Of a stretch of 64,000 nt of DNA, positions 18,706-27,687 are shown piece after piece (positions within the stretch are counted from its first letter, which is position 1; each line of letters starts with the position of its first letter). The position numbers and the translations under genes were made by a program. A model generated the notes under the pieces. The model was given only the letters and a program-made list of their open reading frames with translations, searched no databases and was not told the origin of the DNA. Location: positions 62,001-126,000 of the forward strand of contig CAYMCO010000005.1 of NCBI GenBank assembly GCA_964388955.1. Direction: 5' to 3'. The DNA is from CAYMCO01 sp964388955. Lineage in GTDB: Bacteria > Chloroflexota > Anaerolineae > Anaerolineales > E44-bin32.

Positions 18706-18752
18706 CCTGCGGCGCGGCAGGCGCGATTCCCCAGCGCGCTGGCCGCTCGGTT

Positions 18753-18758
18753 TATAAT
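18753..18758 (+). promoter_or_regulatory. -10 box of the C39/TPR gene, possible leaderless transcript
   Basis: A perfect TATAAT ending six bases before the ATG at 18765. A normal start site would fall on or next to the A of the start codon, and there is no ribosome binding site between. Confidence 0.5.
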
Positions 18759-18764
18759 GCGCCC

Positions 18765-20087
18765 ATGATTCGCAAGCGGCGGAACCCTTTCGTGAAGGTG
18801 CTGTTGGCCTTCTCGTTCACCGTTTTCGCCATCGGCCTGGCGCTCAACCTGCCTTTTCTGCAGGAGCACCTGGGATGGCGCATCTCCGACCTACGGGCGC
18901 GGATAAAATATGCCTTTTCTCCACCGGAAGAAGCGGTATTCACCCCCAACCCAACCATCGTGGCCGCCGTACAGGGAACCATCCGGGCCTTCACCCCTAC
19001 CTCGTCCAGCACTCCTTTTCCCACGCGCGGGCCCACAGAAACTCCGGCGCCATCGACGACCCCGACCATCACCCCCACGCCGCTGCCCGCAGCGGTCAGC
19101 CTCAAGGGGGTGCGGTACGAGGATCAGCATGGGAGATGGAATTACTGCGGACCGGCCAATTTCTCCATGGCTTTGAATTTCTGGGGATGGAGTGGAAATC
19201 GTGATGTGCTGGGGGCGGAATTGAAGCCCATGGACGTGGACAAGAACGTGATGCCCTATGAGTTCCGCGACTATATCCAGGAGGAAGTTCCCGGCATCGG
19301 CGCGCTGCTTCGCTTTGGTGGCGATATTGACCTGCTGAAAAAGCTGGTCGCTGCGGGATATCCCGTCGTGGCTGAGAAGGGGTATTTCACCACCGATTCT
19401 CAGGGCAAGTACAGTTGGCTGGGGCATTATCAGTTCGTCACCGGCTATGACGACGCCGAAGGCGCTCTGATCGTCCAAGATACGTATATCAAGGATGGGG
19501 AAAACCACCATTTCCCATATGAGGACTTCACCGCCGGGTGGCGGGCCTTCGACTACGTCTTTGTGGTCGTCTATCCCCAGGATCGGGAGGCGCAGGTGCT
19601 GGACCTGCTCGGCCCCTGGGCCGACGCCGATTGGGCGACTGCCCACGCGCTGGAGGTAGCGGAGACGGAGACCCAGGAGCTTTCGGGGAACGGTCTGTTC
19701 TTCGCTTGGTTCAATGTGGGTACCAGCCACGTGAACCTGCGCCAATATGTGGACGCGGCATACGCCTACGACTATGCCTTCACATTATACGCTGACCTGC
19801 CGGCCGAACCGCCGCGGCCCTATCGCATGCTGTGGTACCAGTCATGGCCCTATTGGGCATACTACTATTCCGCCCGCTACCAGGATGTCATCAACCTGGC
19901 CAACACCACCTTGCAGGATACGATCAGCGAACCGGTGCTCGAGGAGAGCCTGTACTGGCGGGCGATGGCCCGCTATGCCATCGGCGAAATCGGCAACGCG
20001 GTCCAGGATTTCCGGGCCAGCCTGAAAGTGCATCCCGACTTTGCTCCAACCCTGTATCAAATGGAGCAGTTGGGGATTTCGGAGTAG
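18765..20087 (+). CDS. Membrane-anchored C39-like cysteine peptidase with TPR tail
   Basis: A 440-residue extracytoplasmic protein. A basic N terminus and one helix (about 10-31) anchor it. A Thr/Pro linker (about 76-108) leads to a Peptidase_C39_2-like domain with C128 (RWNYCGPANFSMALNFW), H221 (SWLGHYQFVTGYDD) and D239 (LIVQDTYIKDG), a complete Cys-His-Asp triad. Residues from about 285 look like TPR helices (ALEVAETETQ, VNLRQYVDAAYAYDYAF, AMARYAIGEIGNAVQDF). C39 domains in ABC exporters cut double-glycine leaders, but here there is no transporter, so it may act on cell-surface peptides or the wall. The murJ gene follows after 30 bases. Confidence 0.78.
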   Translation: MIRKRRNPFVKVLLAFSFTVFAIGLALNLPFLQEHLGWRISDLRARIKYAFSPPEEAVFTPNPTIVAAVQGTIRAFTPTSSSTPFPTRGPTETPAPSTTPTITPTPLPAAVSLKGVRYEDQHGRWNYCGPANFSMALNFWGWSGNRDVLGAELKPMDVDKNVMPYEFRDYIQEEVPGIGALLRFGGDIDLLKKLVAAGYPVVAEKGYFTTDSQGKYSWLGHYQFVTGYDDAEGALIVQDTYIKDGENHHFPYEDFTAGWRAFDYVFVVVYPQDREAQVLDLLGPWADADWATAHALEVAETETQELSGNGLFFAWFNVGTSHVNLRQYVDAAYAYDYAFTLYADLPAEPPRPYRMLWYQSWPYWAYYYSARYQDVINLANTTLQDTISEPVLEESLYWRAMARYAIGEIGNAVQDFRASLKVHPDFAPTLYQMEQLGISE

Positions 20088-20117
20088 GATCCACCCGCTC
20101 CGCGGAGGAGTCAGCGC

Positions 20118-21686
20118 TTGTCAACCACCAAAACGGCCAGGGCGCCCGCCTTCCTGGGCATATCCCATGTCGCCAGGAGCACCCTGCTCATCGCTGGCTT
20201 CTTCGCAGTCGACAAAGGGCTCGGCCTTTTTCGACAGATCGTAATCGGACGCCAATTCGGAGTGGGGCCGGCGCTGGATGTGTTCAACGCGGCCAACAAT
20301 CTACCCGATCTCCTCTTCGCGCTGATATCCGGTGGCGCGCTTTCCATCGCCTTCATCCCTGTCCTCTCGAGCGCACTGAAACAGGAGGGGCGAGATGCCC
20401 TGTGGGCGCTGTTCTCCAGGGTGGCCAACCTGGCGTTCTTGATAACGGCCTCGCTGGCCGTCGTCATCGCGTTGTTCAGCCAGTCGCTTGTGCGGGCCGA
20501 GTTGGGCATCGCCCCCGGGTTCTCCCCAGAAATGCAGGACACGGTGGCGGATTTGATGCGCCTCAATCTCGTAGCCACCTTGCTTTTCTCCCTCAGCGGG
20601 CTGGTGAGCGCCGGATTGCAGTCCAATCAGCACTTCTTGCTGCCCGCCCTTGCGCCCGTGGTCTACGACGTGGGACAGATCTTCGGCGCGCTGGTGCTCG
20701 CCCCGGATCAAGGATATCAGCTGGCCGGTTTCCGCCTGCCGGCTTTCGGCTTTGGGATTCACGGATTGGTCTACGGAGTCATCCTGGGAGCCGCGCTCCA
20801 CTTCAGCGTCCAGATCCCGGGGCTGATCCGTTACCGCTTCCGCTGGGCACCACGGCTGGGCCTGGATCACCCGAGGGTACGACAGGTGGCGCGGTTGATG
20901 GGGCCCAGAATATTGACCATCGGCGCCTTTCAACTGACCTTCGTGGTGCAGGATAATCTGGCCTCCCGGCTGGATCCAGGCTCCATCACGGCTCTGGCGT
21001 ATGGCTGGCAGGTGATGCAGCTGCCTGAGACACTGATCGGAACAGCGCTTGGAATCGCGATACTGCCCACCCTGGCGGAGCATTTCGCTGCCGCGGAGGA
21101 CCGGGAGTTCGAATCCAGCGTGCAGCGCGCGCTGCGCGCCATGCTCGCGCTGGCCATCCCCTCCATGGTGCTGCTGATGGTCCCCTTGAGGCCGCTCATC
21201 CAGGCCGCCTTCCGCTTCGATCCCGTCGGGACAGAGCAGGTGGTTTGGGCAGCGCGGGCCTATTTGCTGGGGCTGCTGGGACACACCGTCATCGAGCTGG
21301 GCGCACGCGCCTTCTACGCCCGCCAGGACGCGCGCATCCCACTGCTGGCCTCGGTGATCAACTCATTCAGCTTTGCGATCCTCAGCTTGCTCCTTTTTCG
21401 CGCTCTGGGTGCCACTGGCATCGGCTTGAGCAACAGCGTGGCCTTTTCCGTCGAGGCAACCGTGCTTATCGTCTTGCTGGCGAGACGATTCCCGGGCATC
21501 CTGCGCCAGGGAGGGAGCCTGGCCCGCATCGGCCTCGGAAGCGGGCTCGCCGCGCTGGCGTGCTGGGGTACCGCAGCGCTCTCTCCGCTGCCCGGCTTGT
21601 TTTCCGCCGTGCTCGCCCTGGCATTCGGCGGCCTGGTGGCGCTGCCGTTCATCTGGCCCGAGGTGCGCGATCTGATCCGTCTCTAG
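20118..21686 (+). CDS. murJ: Lipid II flippase MurJ
   Basis: A 522-residue polytopic protein of the MviN/MurJ (MOP) family that flips the peptidoglycan precursor lipid II to the outer face of the membrane. It has about 14 hydrophobic helices, the N-terminal signature GFFAVDKGLGLFRQIVIGRQ and FNAANNLPDLLFALISGGAL, and conserved charged residues in TM1-TM2. The start is a TTG at 20118 with GGAGGAG seven bases upstream. Placement behind the C39/TPR protein suggests co-transcription of two cell-envelope genes. Confidence 0.92.
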   Translation: MSTTKTARAPAFLGISHVARSTLLIAGFFAVDKGLGLFRQIVIGRQFGVGPALDVFNAANNLPDLLFALISGGALSIAFIPVLSSALKQEGRDALWALFSRVANLAFLITASLAVVIALFSQSLVRAELGIAPGFSPEMQDTVADLMRLNLVATLLFSLSGLVSAGLQSNQHFLLPALAPVVYDVGQIFGALVLAPDQGYQLAGFRLPAFGFGIHGLVYGVILGAALHFSVQIPGLIRYRFRWAPRLGLDHPRVRQVARLMGPRILTIGAFQLTFVVQDNLASRLDPGSITALAYGWQVMQLPETLIGTALGIAILPTLAEHFAAAEDREFESSVQRALRAMLALAIPSMVLLMVPLRPLIQAAFRFDPVGTEQVVWAARAYLLGLLGHTVIELGARAFYARQDARIPLLASVINSFSFAILSLLLFRALGATGIGLSNSVAFSVEATVLIVLLARRFPGILRQGGSLARIGLGSGLAALACWGTAALSPLPGLFSAVLALAFGGLVALPFIWPEVRDLIRL

Positions 21687-21845
21687 CCACAGCGCCGGGA
21701 GACCATTTTCGACTCTGCCATAGCAACGGAGGATAGCCCGGGCCGCAAAGGCAGCACTCGTACGGATGCACGCTCACGAAGAGGCAGTCGCGGCCTTCCA
21801 AGGCCGGTTGATCCAACTGCGCACGGAGGCCCGAGCCAGAGGGCG

Positions 21846-23111
21846 CTATTCCTTCTCGTAGGGCTGTCCGTCCGCCGCGGGCATTTGGCCGCGACCGACC
21901 ACCCCGGCGAGCACGATCATAGTGAAAATATAGGGCGCCATCAGCAGGAAGTGTGAGGGGATTCTCACCCCCAAAATGGCGATCTTGGAGGCCAGCGAAT
22001 CTGCGAAGCCAAAGAGCAACCCTGCGCCGAAGGAACCGACCGGCGTCCAGTTGCCAAATATCATCGCGGCCAGGCCGATGAAACCGCGCCCTGCGGTCAT
22101 CACCTCGTCAAATCTCCCCACGGAGCCTAGGGTGAAATACCCGCCCGCAAAGCCGGCCATCATGCCGCCCAGCAGCACCGACATATAGCGCGTCTTGATC
22201 ACATCAATCCCCAGGGTGTCGGCGGCGCGCGGATGCTCGCCCACCGAGCGCACGCGAAGCCCCCAGCGGGTGTAGAACAGGGCGATCGTCAGCAGGATGA
22301 TAAAGACATACATCGCATAAACGAAAACGTTGTTGTTGAACAAGATCGGGCCAACGAACGGAATCTTGGACAGCAGAGGAACAGGCCAGAGTGGGAAGAT
22401 CCCCGGGTTGTTCAGCGCCTGGTTGGTCTGCATGAACTTGGCGGAAATATAGGAGGTCAGTCCAGTGGCGAAGATGTTGATCACCGTTCCAGAAATAATC
22501 TGATCCGCCTTGTACCTGATGGACAGCACGGCATGGACCAACCCGAGCAGCGCCCCGGCGGCGATTGCAGCCAGCAGCCCGACCCATAGACTGTGGGAGA
22601 CGCTGCCCACCAGGGCGCCCACCATGGCCCCGGCCAGCATCATGCCCTCAATGGCGATGTTTACCACGCCGGAGCGCTCACACAGCACCCCCGACAGCGC
22701 CCCCAGCGTGATGGGCACCGCCTTGCTCAGCGAGCTGTTCAGCAGGCCTGCGAAATTCAGCGACTTGTCCGCCGCCGCCCAGACCAGAAAACCCAGGATG
22801 AAGAAGCCCGCCACCAGCCCGAGCACTATATTTGTCCAGCGGCCGAAGCCTCGCGCCAGCTGGACACCCCCCAGCACTGCCCCTGCCACGGCCAGTAGAT
22901 TCAAGGTGCCCAGGGTCGGCAGCAGCAGATCTGGCGCCACGACCGTGGACCCTCCTGGCGTCAGGCCGAAGGTGGTGACCTCCCCGGTGCTCACCGAGCG
23001 GCTGAAGACCATCCAAATGCTGAACGAGAGCGCCAGGAAAATGATCCCGATCACCCGCTGGCGAGTGGGAGATTGCATGCGATGCTCGCGCTCGGCGGTG
23101 GCCACGGCCAT
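21846..23111 (-). CDS. ABC importer permease, BMP-type nucleoside/sugar system (NupQ-like)
   Basis: A 421-residue inner-membrane permease of the BPD_transp_2 (branched amino acid/ribose/nucleoside) family with about ten helices. The segment GVLCERSGVVNIAIEGMMLAGA is diagnostic of the BMP-type second permease, and VRSVGEHPRAADTLGIDV is its EAA-like loop contacting the ATPase. It is the last gene of the four-gene importer (binding protein, ATPase, two permeases); the gap to the upstream permease is 3 bases. A weak hairpin (GGCCTT/AAGGCC) lies about 45 bases downstream without a T run. By family knowledge the likely cargo is a nucleoside. Confidence 0.9.
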   Translation of the reverse strand: MAVATAEREHRMQSPTRQRVIGIIFLALSFSIWMVFSRSVSTGEVTTFGLTPGGSTVVAPDLLLPTLGTLNLLAVAGAVLGGVQLARGFGRWTNIVLGLVAGFFILGFLVWAAADKSLNFAGLLNSSLSKAVPITLGALSGVLCERSGVVNIAIEGMMLAGAMVGALVGSVSHSLWVGLLAAIAAGALLGLVHAVLSIRYKADQIISGTVINIFATGLTSYISAKFMQTNQALNNPGIFPLWPVPLLSKIPFVGPILFNNNVFVYAMYVFIILLTIALFYTRWGLRVRSVGEHPRAADTLGIDVIKTRYMSVLLGGMMAGFAGGYFTLGSVGRFDEVMTAGRGFIGLAAMIFGNWTPVGSFGAGLLFGFADSLASKIAILGVRIPSHFLLMAPYIFTMIVLAGVVGRGQMPAADGQPYEKE

Positions 23112-23114
23112 GGG

Positions 23115-24407
23115 CTAGTCCCCTCCCCCCCAGCCCCGCGCGAAGATAGTCTCCTCCGCCTCGGCGGGCGCTCGCAACCGGTAAATGGTGCGGATGATGG
23201 CCGGCGCGGCGACAAAGGCCAGGATGAGCGCCTGCAGGATGGAAATGATGTCGATCGGGATGCCCGCCGCCACCTGCATCCGCGTGGCGCCGTTGCGCAG
23301 CGTGCCGAAAAGCAGCGCCGCCAGCACCACGCCCAGAGGATGGCTCTTGCCGAGCAGCGCAAGCGCGATGCTGTCGAAGCCATACCCGGCCGAAAACGCC
23401 ATCGCCAGGTTGTGGTTCACACCCAGCACCTCATTTGTCCCCGCGAGCCCTCCCAGAGCCCCCGAGAGCGACATCGCCAGAACAGTGCTGCCGACGATGC
23501 TCATACCCGCGTACCGCGCTGCGTTCGGGTTTGCGCCCACGGTGCGCAGGTCAAAGCCCCACTTGGTGCGAAAGAGGAACCAATAGACGAGCCACGCCAC
23601 GGCCAGGGCGATAAAGAAACCCAGATGGAACCGGATGGGCTCCGCGAAGAATCGCGGCAGCATCGCGCTGGGCTGGATATCCGGGCTGGCAGGCACAAAG
23701 GATTCGGGGCGCTTCATGGGGCCGGTCAGCAGATAGTCGCTCAACCGGAAGGCGATATAGTTCATCATGATGGTGTTGATCACCTCATGACCGCCGGTCT
23801 TCGCTTTGAGCCATCCCGGGATGAAACCCCATAGACCGCCACCGAGAGCTCCGGCAAGCAACGCGAGCGGGATATGAATGATCGCGGGCAGCCCCGTAAT
23901 GGAGTAACCCACAAACACCGAGAATGTCGCCCCCAAGAACAACTGCCCCTCGACGCCAATATTGAACAACCCGGACCGGAACCCGAGCGCCACAGCCAAG
24001 CCACCGTAGATATACGGGGTGGCAGCCACCAAGCTCTCCAAGAAGGGGTTGAACGCGCGCCGGATCTCCAGATCATCCCCCGACCGCAGCGCGGCTACAA
24101 TGCGCGCCGGATCTCCGATCGAGCCCGCGAACAGCGCCTGGTAGGCTTCCAGCACGACCTGAAATGATACCTTCAACCCCTGGCCGATCGACTGCCCAAA
24201 GGCGCTATAGACCTCCTGGGAGGTGAGGGCGATGAACACCCCCCCAAGAATCAACCCGGTGAGGATGGCCAGGATGGGGATCACGATCACACGCCACAGC
24301 CGCTGCCAACGAGTCTGCTCGGCAGGCCCCGCATCGATTAGTTCTTCCAGCAGGATCTTGCCGGCGTCCTTCTTCTCGGCGGTACCGCGCTGCTGCTCGT
24401 CGCTCAA
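23115..24407 (-). CDS. ABC importer permease, BMP-type nucleoside/sugar system (NupP-like)
   Basis: A 430-residue permease. A charged cytoplasmic N terminus of about 40 residues precedes the first helix (VIVIPILAILTGLILGGVF). The family marker GLAVALGFRSGLFNIGVEGQ and the cytoplasmic loop LRTVGANPNAARYAGM are present, matching the first permease of BMP-type systems. Its start overlaps the ATPase stop by 4 bases (ATGA), so the products are translationally coupled. It should form a heterodimer with the permease encoded directly downstream. Confidence 0.9.
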   Translation of the reverse strand: MSDEQQRGTAEKKDAGKILLEELIDAGPAEQTRWQRLWRVIVIPILAILTGLILGGVFIALTSQEVYSAFGQSIGQGLKVSFQVVLEAYQALFAGSIGDPARIVAALRSGDDLEIRRAFNPFLESLVAATPYIYGGLAVALGFRSGLFNIGVEGQLFLGATFSVFVGYSITGLPAIIHIPLALLAGALGGGLWGFIPGWLKAKTGGHEVINTIMMNYIAFRLSDYLLTGPMKRPESFVPASPDIQPSAMLPRFFAEPIRFHLGFFIALAVAWLVYWFLFRTKWGFDLRTVGANPNAARYAGMSIVGSTVLAMSLSGALGGLAGTNEVLGVNHNLAMAFSAGYGFDSIALALLGKSHPLGVVLAALLFGTLRNGATRMQVAAGIPIDIISILQALILAFVAAPAIIRTIYRLRAPAEAEETIFARGWGGGD

Positions 24408-25969
24408 CGGCCTGACCTTTTTGGCGGGGCGGCCGGCCCCTCGAGTGCAGCGACCTGCTCGGACGTCATGCCGGCCATATACAGGCCTACGATCTCCTTG
24501 GTGGCCTGCTCGCTCGGGATCAACGCCACGATCTTGCCACGATACATGACTGCGATCCGGTCCGCCAACTGCATGATCTCATCCAGTTCGGGCGAGACCA
24601 ACAGCACCCCCACACCATCATCTCGCTTCTCGAGAATCCGGTTGTGGATATACTCGATCGAACCCACATCCAACCCCCTGGTGGGCTGCGAGGCGATCAG
24701 CAACCTAATCGGCCGAGAAAACTCCCGCGCGACGATCACCTTCTGTTGGTTGCCGCCGGAGAGCGAGCCGGCTGGAGTCCCCGGGCTGGGCGTCCGAATA
24801 TCAAACTCCTCAATCAGGCGCTGCGCGGTGCGCAGGATCTCATCCTCCTGGAGCATCACGCCCTCTGTGTACGGCGGCCGATAATACGTCTGCAGGACCA
24901 GATTGTCCGCCACCGGGAACGCCAACACCAAGCCGTCCCGCTGGCGATCCTCGGGGACGTGTGCCGTGCCCAGCTCTGTCACACGCCGCGGAGTCGCCCG
25001 GCTGACGTCCTGCCCCTCGATGAGTATCCGTCCGCCCAAGATCTCTCGCAGGCGCGTGACAGCCTGCACCAGCTCTGTCTGTCCGTTCCCCTGTACCCCC
25101 GCCACGCCAAGGATTTCTCCCGCATGGACCTGGAAGGAGACCCCGTCCACGGCCACCTGATCTCGATCATCGAGCAGGACGAGATCTTCGACCTCCAGCA
25201 CCACCTCACCGATCTCGGAGGGTTTCTTCTCTACTTCGAGTTGGACCTCCCTTCCAACCATCATCTCCGCCAGTTTTCTGCGGTCTGCCTCCTCGGGTGT
25301 GGTCGTGCCAACCACTTGGCCGTTTCGAATGACGGTAATGCGGTCCGCGACCTCCATGACCTCGCGCAGCTTGTGGGTGATGAAGATGATGGATTTCCCC
25401 TGCTTTACCAAGGAACGCATGATTTCGAACAGTTCCTCGGCTTCCTGGGGGGTCAATACGGCCGTGGGCTCATCGAAAATCAGCACGTCCGCTTGCCGGT
25501 AGAGCAGCTTGATGATCTCCACCCGCTGCTGCACGCCCACGGGCAGGTCATGCACGTAGGCCCCCGGATCCACCTCGAGACCGTACTGGGAGGAGATCTC
25601 CCGAATGGCCTCCGAAACACGGTCTCGATCCAGCAGGCCCCCGGCCCGCGTGGCCTCCACCCCCAACATGATGTTGTCCGTTACGGTGAACACGGGGATC
25701 AGCATGAAATGCTGATGCACCATGCCCACCCCGCGCGCGATGGCGTCGCGCGGGGAGTGGATTTCGACCGGTTCCCCTCCGAGAACGATCTGTCCCTCGT
25801 CCGGCCGGTAAAGGCCGTAGAGGATATTCATCAATGTGGTCTTTCCCGCGCCGTTCTCCCCCAGCAAAGCGTGTATCTCGCCGTGCTCCAAGCTTAGATC
25901 GATGTGGTCGTTTGCCAATACACCGGGAAAGCGCTTAGTGATGTTGCGGAGTTCTAGGACGGGCGCCAT
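24404..25969 (-). CDS. ABC importer ATPase with two nucleotide-binding domains (NupO-like)
   Basis: A ~521-residue double ATPase that powers the importer. Domain 1 has Walker A LLGENGAGKTTLMN, a divergent C loop LPVGVQQRVEIIK and Walker B VLIFDEPTAVLT. Domain 2 has the degenerate Walker A typical of this family (VAGVQGNGQTELVQ) and a clean C loop LSGGNQQKVIVAREF. Such asymmetric ATPases are characteristic of sugar and nucleoside importers. Three candidate start codons (25975 GTG, 25972 ATG, 25969 ATG) follow GGAG; the last has the best spacing. It lies about 300 bases behind the binding-protein gene, separated by a hairpin, a common arrangement that leaves the binding protein in excess. Confidence 0.92.
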   Translation of the reverse strand: MAPVLELRNITKRFPGVLANDHIDLSLEHGEIHALLGENGAGKTTLMNILYGLYRPDEGQIVLGGEPVEIHSPRDAIARGVGMVHQHFMLIPVFTVTDNIMLGVEATRAGGLLDRDRVSEAIREISSQYGLEVDPGAYVHDLPVGVQQRVEIIKLLYRQADVLIFDEPTAVLTPQEAEELFEIMRSLVKQGKSIIFITHKLREVMEVADRITVIRNGQVVGTTTPEEADRRKLAEMMVGREVQLEVEKKPSEIGEVVLEVEDLVLLDDRDQVAVDGVSFQVHAGEILGVAGVQGNGQTELVQAVTRLREILGGRILIEGQDVSRATPRRVTELGTAHVPEDRQRDGLVLAFPVADNLVLQTYYRPPYTEGVMLQEDEILRTAQRLIEEFDIRTPSPGTPAGSLSGGNQQKVIVAREFSRPIRLLIASQPTRGLDVGSIEYIHNRILEKRDDGVGVLLVSPELDEIMQLADRIAVMYRGKIVALIPSEQATKEIVGLYMAGMTSEQVAALEGPAAPPKRSGR

Positions 25970-26274
25970 CATCACTCCAGTGGGGCGTTTTCAAAGCCCG
26001 CCGATTTTACCATGTGGATCCAACAACACACAAAGGCTGAGGTGCTCACGCCCGGGGAAGAGGCCCTATAGGAAAGTAAATCTCTTCCACCGCGCCACGA
26101 GGGCCGTCAACCGCGGATCCCATCCGCGCTGTCCGGCCCACCCCCCTCGTGAACACCTCTGCGCACAAGAGAGACCCTACCGGCCGCGATAGAAATCGAG
26201 GTCGCCCGACGCTCGCGTCGGGCGACCTTTATCGCGCCCCCCAAGTACATCTCACCTTATCCGGATTTCTGCGC
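25970..26274. other. Gap inside the importer locus
   Basis: About 300 bases between the binding-protein stop and the ATPase start. It contains one strong hairpin (26199-26228). I see no gene and no clear promoter; expression of the ATPase and permeases may depend on partial read-through past the hairpin. Confidence 0.5.
26199..26228 (-). terminator. Strong hairpin after the binding-protein gene
   Basis: AGGTCGCCCGAC pairs perfectly with GTCGGGCGACCT over 12 bp around a 6-base loop. On the minus strand it is followed by CGATTTCT, a weak U tract; on the plus strand by TTTAT. It probably works as an attenuating terminator or as mRNA 3'-end protection for the binding-protein transcript. Confidence 0.7.
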
Positions 26275-27345
26275 CTATGGCGTTGCCGAAAGCTCTCCGG
26301 AAATCAACTGATCCCTGACCTGATCCAGTTCGGCCTGCATTTCCTCAGACACCATGCTTGCCAGTTCATGGTAGGGGGCGAGGCCAACACCGCCATTGTC
26401 CAGCGTCCCGACCGTGGTGCCGCCGGCGAAAGTGCCTTCAACCACCTCGGTAATGGCGTCCAGCGTGGTGACATCCATATTCTTCAACACGGAGGTCAGG
26501 GTGATATTGGCGAACTGCGGCGATGTCAATACCCAGTCGGCGTCCACGCCGACCACATAGGCGTTGCCGCGCTCCTGGATGGCCGCCGCGGTGCCCAGCC
26601 CAACAGGGCCAGCCACGGGCATGATGATATCGGCGCCCTCATCCATCAACTGCTCGCCCATGGCGCGACCGTCATCCGCGCTCTCGAAGTTGCCGGTAAA
26701 CAGCCCTTCCTGAGCCGTGGGATCCCAACCCAACACCTCGACGTTGGTGCCATGCACTTCGTTGTAATGCTGGGCGCCCAGATACCATCCGTCCATGAAG
26801 GGCGTCACCGTCGGAATCTGGATGCCCCCAAATGTTCCGATCTTGCCCGTCTGGGTCAGGCCGGCCGCCAGGTAACCCGCCAAGAATGCTGCCTCCTGGG
26901 TATTGAAGACCTGCCCCAACACGTATCGCAGTGGTGGGTCATAGGCGTAGTCTACAATGGAGAATTTCTGATTCGGGTTGGCCTCCGCAGCGGCCGCTGT
27001 CGCGTCCCCGAGCAGGTAACCCACCGTGACGATCAAGTCGCACCCTTCCTCGATGAAGGCGTTGATGTTCTTTTCATAGTCGGTCTGCTGCTGAGATTCC
27101 AGGTATTTCCCCTCGACCCCCAGGAGTTCCTCGGCGTCCAGAACGCCCTTCCAGGCGGTTGCATTGAAGGACTTGTCGTCGATCCCGCCTGTGTCCGTCA
27201 CCTGACAGACAAGGACTCCCGCTCCCGGGAGCTCCGCCATGGGCTCCTCGGTGAAGGTTAGCTCCGTCGCCGGTGCGCCGCAGGCGGCCAAGGCGACGGT
27301 GGCAAGGACGAGCAGTGTCAGCGAGACGTACACCTTTCTCTTCAT
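26275..27345 (-). CDS. BMP-family substrate-binding lipoprotein of the ABC importer
   Basis: A 356-residue lipoprotein. The signal peptide ends in the lipobox LAAC (C22), so it is lipid-anchored outside the membrane. The mature protein is a Bmp/PnrA-type periplasmic binding fold: TDTGGIDDKSFNATAWKGV (the family hallmark), DLIVTVGYLLGDATAAAA, AAFLAGYLAAGLTQTGKIG, and GADIIMPVAGPVGLGTAAA. Family members bind purine nucleosides, so nucleoside uptake is the best guess. GGAGAGGG lies just before the ATG. A clear promoter at 27486-27514 gives a leader of about 134 bases. Confidence 0.93.
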   Translation of the reverse strand: MKRKVYVSLTLLVLATVALAACGAPATELTFTEEPMAELPGAGVLVCQVTDTGGIDDKSFNATAWKGVLDAEELLGVEGKYLESQQQTDYEKNINAFIEEGCDLIVTVGYLLGDATAAAAEANPNQKFSIVDYAYDPPLRYVLGQVFNTQEAAFLAGYLAAGLTQTGKIGTFGGIQIPTVTPFMDGWYLGAQHYNEVHGTNVEVLGWDPTAQEGLFTGNFESADDGRAMGEQLMDEGADIIMPVAGPVGLGTAAAIQERGNAYVVGVDADWVLTSPQFANITLTSVLKNMDVTTLDAITEVVEGTFAGGTTVGTLDNGGVGLAPYHELASMVSEEMQAELDQVRDQLISGELSATP

Positions 27346-27687
27346 TTCCCTCTCCTATCCTTCATGAGTCGTTTGGTGTAGAACTGCACAGTCACATTCC
27401 CCGCAGAGGCCGTCGAAGTGTGTGTCAACGGGCGGGCCAGCTTCCCCGCTCCCCTGTTGGGGATGGAACCGGCAACGCACGCGCAATATTAGCATGGGAG
27501 TTCGTGAAAAGCAATTATGCCCGCCCCCGGGCGCGCTGAGGGAGGGGTCGAAAGACAAGGGGATCAGGGGTTCGGGAAAGGGGTTGGTTGGAACCTGCGA
27601 ACGCGGATCAGTTCTCTCCCCCTCATTCCGAAGAACCTGCCCCGGCGTAGATGGAGGCATTGCCTTCGCTTACCCACACCCCAGGAT
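27346..27687. other. Promoter and leader region of the binding-protein gene
   Basis: A 342-base gap between the BMP-like lipoprotein stop and the importer binding-protein start. It contains the promoter at 27486-27514 and a GC-rich ~134-base leader with a small CCCC/GGGG hairpin. I could not match the leader to a known riboswitch class. Confidence 0.5.
27486..27514 (-). promoter_or_regulatory. Promoter of the importer binding-protein gene
   Basis: On the minus strand TTGCTT (27509-27514), 17-base spacer, TAATAT (27486-27491), with the extended -10 TG two bases upstream of the hexamer (TGCTAATAT). Confidence 0.65.

Noticed and set aside
27346..27480. Riboswitch in the leader of the nucleoside-importer binding-protein gene
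   Set aside because: The GC-rich leader has only a small CCCC/GGGG hairpin; no purine, cobalamin or other aptamer core could be matched by eye.
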